A DNA stretch of 64,000 nucleotides from Tubulanus polymorphus. Its lineage: Eukaryota > Nemertea > Palaeonemertea > Tubulaniformes > Tubulanidae. Shown here piece by piece: positions 42,001-51,000 of this stretch (positions are counted from its first letter, which is position 1; each line of letters opens with the position of its first letter). The translations under genes and the position numbers were made by a program. The notes under the pieces are model-generated. The model was not told where the DNA came from. It saw only the letters and a program-made list of their open reading frames with translations, and made no database searches. The stretch lies in NCBI RefSeq assembly GCF_964204645.1, contig NC_134025.1, forward strand, positions 8,995,001 to 9,059,000. Reading direction: 5' to 3'.

Positions 42001-45000
42001 CCATATTGAGATCATGATCACGAGTGTCGTCACATTTTTCTTGATCACTGTCATGATGCAGTTTTATTTGATGCAAGACACTGAAATAATTGATTGTTTC
42101 AGCAACACCTAGTGCTGTCCACCATTTCTTGTATTGCAACATCTCTGGTGGTAAATGATAACAATATGGTTTAACATCTATGTCTGGTTTAATGATGCAA
42201 ATGCGGTGAACAGCAACGAATCCATTACCATGCCAGATCCAATCTTCAATATTCTGATTTTGAAGTTCCATTTTCAGGGTTACACATTCTTTCGAGTTTC
42301 TTTCGAGTTCTTCATAAATTCGACCAACAAGAAGGAGATGTTGTGTTTTCTCTCGAGTAGTGTATGACTGTAAGACTTCTTTTAACTGGGATACAAGTTG
42401 TGGTAGGGTGGGACTATCTGAAATATCGAACAGTGATGCAACATATTTGTCAATGTCAACTATATTAACTACACCACCAGCAGTATCAGCGCATCCGCTA
42501 TTCATCGCTTCACAAGGTTTTATGAACTTTTTCGTGGAATCATTTTTCCATTTGAGACTGCGTGGATAGCTATGTGGTCTATCCACGGGAAGAAGCCATG
42601 CTGTTTCTCTAAAGGTGGCATATTCATCACTCGTCATATTTTCTTTCTTCTGTAATCGCAAGAGCTCAGTTATATGATTTAGGGAATTAAGCGAAGTTTT
42701 ATCCTTCTTACGTATCGCAAGTCTCTCTACTGCTTGCGCCAGATCACTTATTTTCACGTCTTGACGCCCTTTCAATCCAATGTCTTTGAGTTCACAGCAA
42801 AGTTTCTGCCACGTCTCACGACGTGGAAACTGATTTTCTTCAAAGACAGAGAAAAGACAATTGTCTGAAAAATCAAACAATTCGGATGCGCAGAAATTAC
42901 CGCCGGACGTCCTAATAAACGGAAGTTGCTTCAGAGTTTCGATGAACTGTGTATTTTCAGAAGCATATTTCTGCTTGTGTTGAAGAACGTATTCCATCAA
43001 TTCATCGACTTCATTTTGTCTCATCTTACCGTTGCGGATATCAGGGAATATAAATCTTTCTAGGACTTCACATTCATGAAGTATGTCACAAGAAAAAAGT
43101 CTAACAATAGTTGCCGAGTCATTATCACGGGCATCTATGGCAATTTCAATCTTTGGCAAATCAACTGGCAGATTGCAACTAATCATAACTTTTTCTGCTT
43201 TGTGGAATGCAATGCGTTCAGAACTATTCCCAACCTGGTTAAAAATTGCGATGAACTGCAAACATTTCAATTGATCATTGGAAATAGCCGACAAGTTACT
43301 TGCCGCAATATATCCACGTAATGCATCCAGGCTGTCATTGTCAATATTTTTTGGCAAATTGGCCGCATTTGTCATGAAAAACGTATCATTTTCGTAGAGC
43401 TTGTAAATTGCTTGAACGATGCCATCGGCTGTAGGTTTGTACATGTGATCTCCACCCTCTAGAATACCTGGACATCGAAGAATCTCTTCCATCAGATTTG
43501 GAATTACAATTATTCCAATAGCTTTCAGTACAATACAAATTTTCTTTGACAGCTGCTGTGTTGAGTGATGCCGAACAACGTAAGCATTTCTGGTTTTCAA
43601 GCATCCAAATTTCCATTCATGCGTATTGGAATTCATTTCAACCAAAATCAAATGCAAATGAGATATTTTCGATATTTCTCCATGCATCTTTTCGACAATA
43701 TAGCGCCATATTTTCCTGTACCATTCACCAGTGATCAGCGTCTTATGTTTGTAGACTGTAAGTAATTCATCATTTGAGCAACGATCTTTGTTATTATATA
43801 GGACACGTGGCAGTAGGTCTATAACACCATCCGGCGTTAGTTGCCTTAATTGGATGTGGCCTTGTTGCCCGGCACCTACCAGTTGCATCTTCATACTCTC
43901 AGGGATACATTTTCGTAGGAAACGATCTGTTATTCCAGGCAACAAACTTTGGGGATTATCCTCATCTGCTACATATATGATATTTTTCCGTTTTGGCTCT
44001 TGAAACTCTGCGTACTGTCCATTTTCTAAAGGGAGCAATACTATTTCTTTTAATTCAGTATAGCAATTGTCACGCAGAATGTATTCTAATAATCGCATTT
44101 TGTCAACGTCAGATCGTTTTTTGTACGACGATGGGTTTGTTTTCATAGCCTGCCGTATAACATCTGGTGTAGCGACCAATAATTGATGACCCGTGTAAAT
44201 CCTCACTGCATTTTCGACATAATCAGGAACACGGACGACACCGTAATCCGCAGCAGTCAGAACTTTTGATACGATTGTCATCATTTCATCGTTGTCATTT
44301 TTGCCCGGCACCAATAAACAAGCATCCGTCAAAGAAACTGTCATTTTTTCCTTTTTAACAGTGGTGTGAAAGAGCTCCAGATGCAGAAGTTTGGAAAAGA
44401 AAGGTTCAAGGATCAGTGTCTTCCATTTTTCATCGACATCATCGGGATTCGGCAGATATTTACATATGTTTCCTTTTGATCCATGTACCTTCAGAGCATT
44501 CATATACGCCTTTGGTAACAATTCCGACAGAATCTGATTATTCCATTCCAGATCGTTGGTATCTTTGCTGCTAGAAGCCTTTACTAGTTGCTCATCGGAT
44601 GGCCATTTAAGATGACGTCGATTCTGACTGATGGCGAAATATCCATTCACGTGGACTGGTAAACCTGATAAGCTTTTGCCTTCCATAGGTAACGGGAGAA
44701 ATACAAAGACATGACCATCTGGATAATAATTCTTTTTGTTCCGATCAAGTGCACAACTAACCCACGGCATATTTCCTTGTTTTTCTGCAAGATTTTCTAG
44801 GCGCGATGCTTTTTCCGATTTTTCACAGAAATGGCTAATGACAAATGAATGATCTTCTTTCTCCGAATGACCATTATTGCTGATTTTCTCTGTTTTAATG
44901 TTCAAACCTGTGACACAAGCCCAAGCACCACCGGTTTCTGTCATATTCCTGAGGCTCTGCTTGAATTTCGCCCGTGTTGGACAAGTAGTCACTCCATCAA

Positions 45001-48000
45001 AATGAACCTTTTCAATCGCTTTTTCAGTGCAAGTTATGACGGCTGATCGATACTGCAAACTTTTGTTGTGTCGGTAAATTTCGATCTTGTTTATATTTGT
45101 GAGGAATAACACCTTCATGTATGCGTTGTATGTCAGTCCTTGCAATAGAGAATCAACTTTATCTTTTGTGTAAATAGTGTCTGAAAGCGGTGACGGATTC
45201 TGGCGCAAGGGAAAGCGGAATATCGTTCCTTGGAGTTCATCACCCTTAAAGCCAAATTTATCAAGAAACGGTGCCAGGTGGCCTGTAGGAACATATTCAC
45301 TAGACAAAGTCCATTTAAAACCAGATAGCAGCCTGCCGGATTTATCCTTAAAATATTTCTGGTTTGGGTCAATGATTCCAAATGTATTACCGCTCACAAT
45401 CATAGGGCAATCTGAAAAATATGCATGTGCACCTTTTAATCATCGTGCTATGCCATGATTGATTGCAAAGAATTTATTCAGACTGTTGGATCATGGCGAC
45501 GAATAAAAATATCCCATGTCATTGGCCTTACGTTGAAGAATATACATGTACCTATCATTAAGTCATGTATTCTGGATTCGAAGATTTACATAAAAATAAT
45601 TTAAAATAGATTTACGAAAAAATAATCTAATGACTATTCTTTTTGGTTTGGGGTTCGTGTGTATATAGTACTACCGCTACGGCTGTGTCTAAAACAAAGA
45701 TCCCTAAAATGAATGCAGGTTGAACGTTTTATCATTTGCAGGTAAATGCTTTTACTCTAAACGTTTTTTTCTGTATTGATAAACAGAGGTTTTGCCGTGT
45801 GCGTTGGGGTTAAGGTAATTTTGGTTCCATCAAGACATTGTTTTAATAGAATAGTTAATATCTAATAACCTTATATTTTGATTATACAATGAATCGAATC
45901 CACAATCCACAATCAGTAAAACTTCTGTATCTGCAAACCATTAGTTTTACAAATAAGAATTACACTGAAAGATTTTCACTAGTTAAATGTAAAGCCTTAC
46001 CTGTAATGTGAAATACTGATTTGAATCCCAATCCAAATTTGCCTACTTTTATTGGGTCCTCCTTCTTTTTGCTGACACCAAGATTTCCTATTGTGTTCCA
46101 GTCTCTTTGAGTGAAAATGCCATCGTTGTAAACGATGAGGGCAGGATTCTTTAAAATAATGCAAAAAGGTGTAAAATGAAAACACTACATCCTTCTTTTG
46201 CCAATTTTGAATATAGGGTGGAAATCATTTAGGTTGGTTGCAATGTATTTGTGCGTGGAATTTGTCACAGAATATTTCTCATTCTTTATCTCAGCTACAG
46301 ATCAATACATACCTGATTAAACTCAGCCATACTTGGACAATATAGATTTTCGACTGTGTATGACTGTTCATCATACAAGAACTTGATGGTTGATGCTGGG
46401 GCATCTTCAGCATTCTGTATCAGCTCCTGTTTCAAAGATCAATATCTGATGATTAATCAAAGATTTTGAAAATAGTTATTGAGGTTATAATTACGAAAAT
46501 AATGAATTGTCCCATTCTGGAATGAGAAAACGTCTACTTTAGCATGTATATACATAGTTTGGAACCCCAAGGAACCCTTTCAGACTTAATTTTCCTTATT
46601 TGTATTGTGGCATTTACCATATCAGGACCTGGCTGTGTGTACAAAAAAATATCTTGCGTTATAGCGCCTTTGTGTAAAGAATAATAAACATCAACTTATA
46701 ACCAGATATTCCAGACATTTTGATTTAAGAATGATTTAAGTGAATTTAAACATTTTTGGGACCAAATACCAGGCAGACACAGGCAGACGCAATTTAAGAC
46801 TTCACTTTCCATCAGTCTATCTCACATTTCGCATTAAATGAAGCTTATAATATATGTAATATATATAATGTATAATTCAATCATAACTTTGCAACAAGTA
46901 GGCCTATGATTAAATGTATTTCAGCTGCTTTCAGACTATTGTATGTTATCATTTATTCGATAGAAACGACTAAAATCATCAAAGAGGCATTACATATCAA
47001 ATCCAAACAAACAACCAAGCATCAATAAACAATTTTCCATACGTGGTGACCTAGTTAGTTACCTAATCGTTGGTGGTAAGCTTTTTATAATCGGATGGGC
47101 TTATACCAACGTTAGGGATGACAAGGACCAAAACACGGTTGAAAAAAGTAACACTTCAAAAATATACTTTCTATTCACTTCAGTCCACAATTAATGGCTT
47201 AATTCACAAACTAACACAGGTACCTTTCGAAATAATCCAATTTTATGTATGTTTCGAGTGATTAATCAACATTATTTTGAGAAATTAATTAATTTCTCCA
47301 CAAATTTCGCCATTGGCCGCCATTTCTCTGTATTGCACATGTGGCATGATAAGACAAGGGGACCTACAAGGATTTATATAAAACTTCCAAGACGAAACGA
47401 CAATTTTTATTTTTGATGGTTTTCCAACTTTATTTCAAGTCTTCGTGTTTTCCATAATAAATAATGAAATAATAAATTTCTGGTAAAAGAAAAATGTGAA
47501 TAAAAATTGATTTTTTAATTTTTTTAAATTTCGTCGTTTCGTTTTGTTAGTTTGTGCTGTTGTCCTGGCCTCAGTCCACAGGTGCCAGCACCTCCAGTAA
47601 TTTTCAAAATGGCAGCTGTTGACTGGACGGAAATTTACTCTCACTTTACGGCCGATTTGCACATGGATTAAGATCGTCAGGTGAGGTGTTATAGGTATCA
47701 GACAAACTACGAATCTGTTGTGCGTCGATTACAACAAAAATGAGACAGATATCTTAAGAGACAATGAAATGCCAGGCAAATTACTCGTCAGTCAAATTGG
47801 CTGACGAAGATTTCATACAAAAATGACCTTCCCATTCCTGACTGTGGTTTGTGAAAATATCCGATCGTGAAACTAAACCACAGTCAGGTTACTGACTAGT
47901 GGTGACCCATCCTTGAGCGTTTTGATCTTTATAAAACTACTAGGCCACTTCACGCCTGCATGACACTTTAAGTGATTAGTGAATCGTATGCTATGTATGT

Positions 48001-51000
48001 AATGTATGTTTTTATTCATCCTTGAAATGAACTCCTCCGAGATCAGGGGCGGATCCAAGCTATACTCCACTGTATTCCCGAATATTGTCAGAAAAATGTG
48101 AATAACATAATTTCTAGGAAGAACCTTATCCAATGTCAGGAATGCCTTCAGTAAAAGGAAAATGAGTGATTTTTCAAACTTTTATTGAGCAGGACCCCCC
48201 CCTTTAATGAGCTTCGTCGCCGGCAGATAATTGAGCAATAATTTATAGGAATGTTGTCAAATTTACTGGCTGGATCAACCCCATGGAGATATTGTTATAA
48301 AATCATCTAAACTATCAATCTTGTATTCTTTAAATAGGGTGGAGTCCAAATCAAACAAAAACCATACGTTTTTTCGAAATAATCTGACCGACCAGAAAAG
48401 AAACGAACTGTTTATTATTAATTTTGGTTTGATATTCATGACATACTATGGTGGCTTCGTTTTGGCGCGGTTATTTCCGTTTTGGCGCCCCTTATTTTTC
48501 AATTTGGCGCGTTGATCCTGTGTGTAATTTGCATAAATTTGCATATATAGAATTATTTTACGTGGTTGAAAGTTCGTTTTGGCGGGGGCGCCAAAACGAA
48601 AGTTCAGCTGTACAAACAAAACCCTGAACAAACCCATTTCGATATTTGACATCTGAGGGCCTTTATAACGGAACACACTTTTTTGCCCTTAATTACTAAC
48701 CTTAAGGATTTGTCCATCATCGGGATATTCATCGAGAATACGTTTCAAGCTTTCAACCAATGATGGCTGCTTTATGCCAAACTCATCTTCATGCTCGTCG
48801 TCAACATCTTTAAGCAATAATTTCTTAACATATAAATGCAATTAAAGCGTTGATTTAACGATTAAAAGCTAATTTAGATTTCAACAAACTTACCAGTATT
48901 CATATCGATTTTCTGTTAAAAGCGACTTGGAATGACAATAGGTCTCGTTCTTCCAATGCGCTCGGCACTAATGATACGACGTATCGAGCGATCTACGCCC
49001 ACTACATCGTAGCCGATACATCGTAATCGGGTTTCCCCCTTCGTTTTTCAATGCTCGCCAGTATACCAGTACGTGGTACAATAACTGTATTTCCCATAAA
49101 AAGTTCAATAGCTAGACTGTGTTACGTATGTTAATTCAGTGTGTTGTTAATTTTCTTCAGAGATCATTGATTTGATAAAGAAAAATGCAAGTGCGTCGCC
49201 GTACCGACCGGTTGTGGCCTTACAGGAGGAAGATAAAAGTGAAATGTTCAGCATTGCGAAACTCATGGCAATGTGTTGGGCCGAATACCCCGATTCCCGG
49301 CCAAACATCGATGGCATAAAAAGAAAACTCCGCGAAATATTCAAAGGAAGGTAACTTCCAAGTTTCTCGGACTGGGGCCGTTCCGACCAATGGTGGCTGT
49401 TTCGAGCCATAAAAAAGATTTCTCTCCCGACTACGTAGATGCAGTTTTTACATGAACATTATTAGAAAAAACAAAAAGTTTTTGATCCTCCTGTGAGAAA
49501 TTCCCCACTCACCCACTTAATTTTTTCTTGCGCCAGAAAAACGGTGTTCACGTAAGATTTTTACAGTCGTACAGAATAATATTTTAGCATGGCCTGAACC
49601 ACACGTACTTGTGCCCACACTCACTTCAACTCACTATTTTCCTGCTAATGTGCATTATATACGTGGATATCTAAATATGAATTTTTCGATTCGTTACAAT
49701 GTAGGCGTCATTGTACGAAATTTACATTTAGCGGTCTGTTCAATTTGAGTTCATAGGAAAGAAGGGACTTAAAATTTGATAAACATTTTTCCTAGAAAAA
49801 TGAACATAATGGACAATATGCTGTCAATGATGGAGAAGTACGCGAATAATTTGGAGGAACTGGTTGAGCATCGAACAGTTGAACTCGTGGCTGAGAAAAA
49901 GAAGACAGATTCACTTTTGTATCGTATGTTGCCCAGGTCAACAAAACACGAAAATATATGCTTGAAAGTTTCCGAAATATTATATACCTAATATACTACT
50001 CATTCTGTATTTCACTTTTCTCCGATGTTAGAGTGTACTTATCAACGAGAAAGATTGTTTTGTCTAGGTCAGTGGCAGAAAAACTAAAATCCGGACAGAA
50101 CGTGCAACCTGAAATGTTCGATAATGTGACGGTTTATTTTTCGGATATAGTGGGTTTCACGCAGATTTCAGCTCAGAGTCAACCAATACAAGTCGTTGAC
50201 CTTCTTAATGATCTATACACGATGTTTGATGGCGTTATCGAAAAATTCGATGTTTATAAGGTACGAGAAGGCCATGGGCGTCACGACCCTTCTTTAGGCC
50301 ACAGTGCCTCGTTTGAAATGTTGAATTTTTTTTCAATTCATAAATTGCCTACGCAATTTTCAAACTGTGACGACTTCGAATTACAATAGCATATTCTGCA
50401 CATTATTAAACTAAACGGACCTTTAGGATGTTAAGGTTTAAGAAATCTAGTGGATTAGGGCGTCTTAAAAAATCCAGAGGACACCCATGACGGCTACAAC
50501 TGCTACTATTAACCATAAAGCAAGATTCGAAAGTTCCATCGAGAAGGAAGAGATTTTTAATGAAATTTACCGCGCATTTAGGTGCGTACGAGTTTCGAGT
50601 GGATTTTTAACATGTTTTACACACCAAACATTTTTCTAGGTAGAGACTATAGGGGATGCGTATATGGTGGTGAGTGGGTTGCCCCGTCGCAATGGAAACT
50701 TCCATGCAGCCGCCATCGCTGACATGGCTCTCAACTTGCTCAGCATGGTTCTCACTTTCAGAATACGCCATATGCCACGTGTTCAATTGCAAGTACGCAT
50801 TGGACTTCACACGGGTCCTTGTTGTGCAGGTCAGCAAACATTTTTCATTTCAGTTTATAAAGTTTTATTTTCTTCTTGTTGCATGATTTTCTCTTTCTGG
50901 AAACGATTTTCGATATACAGTCAACCTCGCTTAATTCGTCGTCGGTACCGTATTTTCCTTCTTTAATGCCTTTGATTTCCATCGGATAATTCGTATTTCG

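Larger units (their letters stand above)
46427..48700 (-). other. Second intron of the sacsin-like gene: repeats and motif clusters
   Basis: A 2.3-kb intron between exons 2 and 3. It holds an imperfect hairpin at about 47062-47116, a perfect 14-bp-arm hairpin at 47837-47888, a CpG-richer patch with a short plus-strand frame at 47609-47671, and a cluster of TTTGGCGC motifs at 48461-48596. No exon of the sacsin gene is needed here, because exons 2 and 3 join exactly in phase. Confidence 0.6.
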
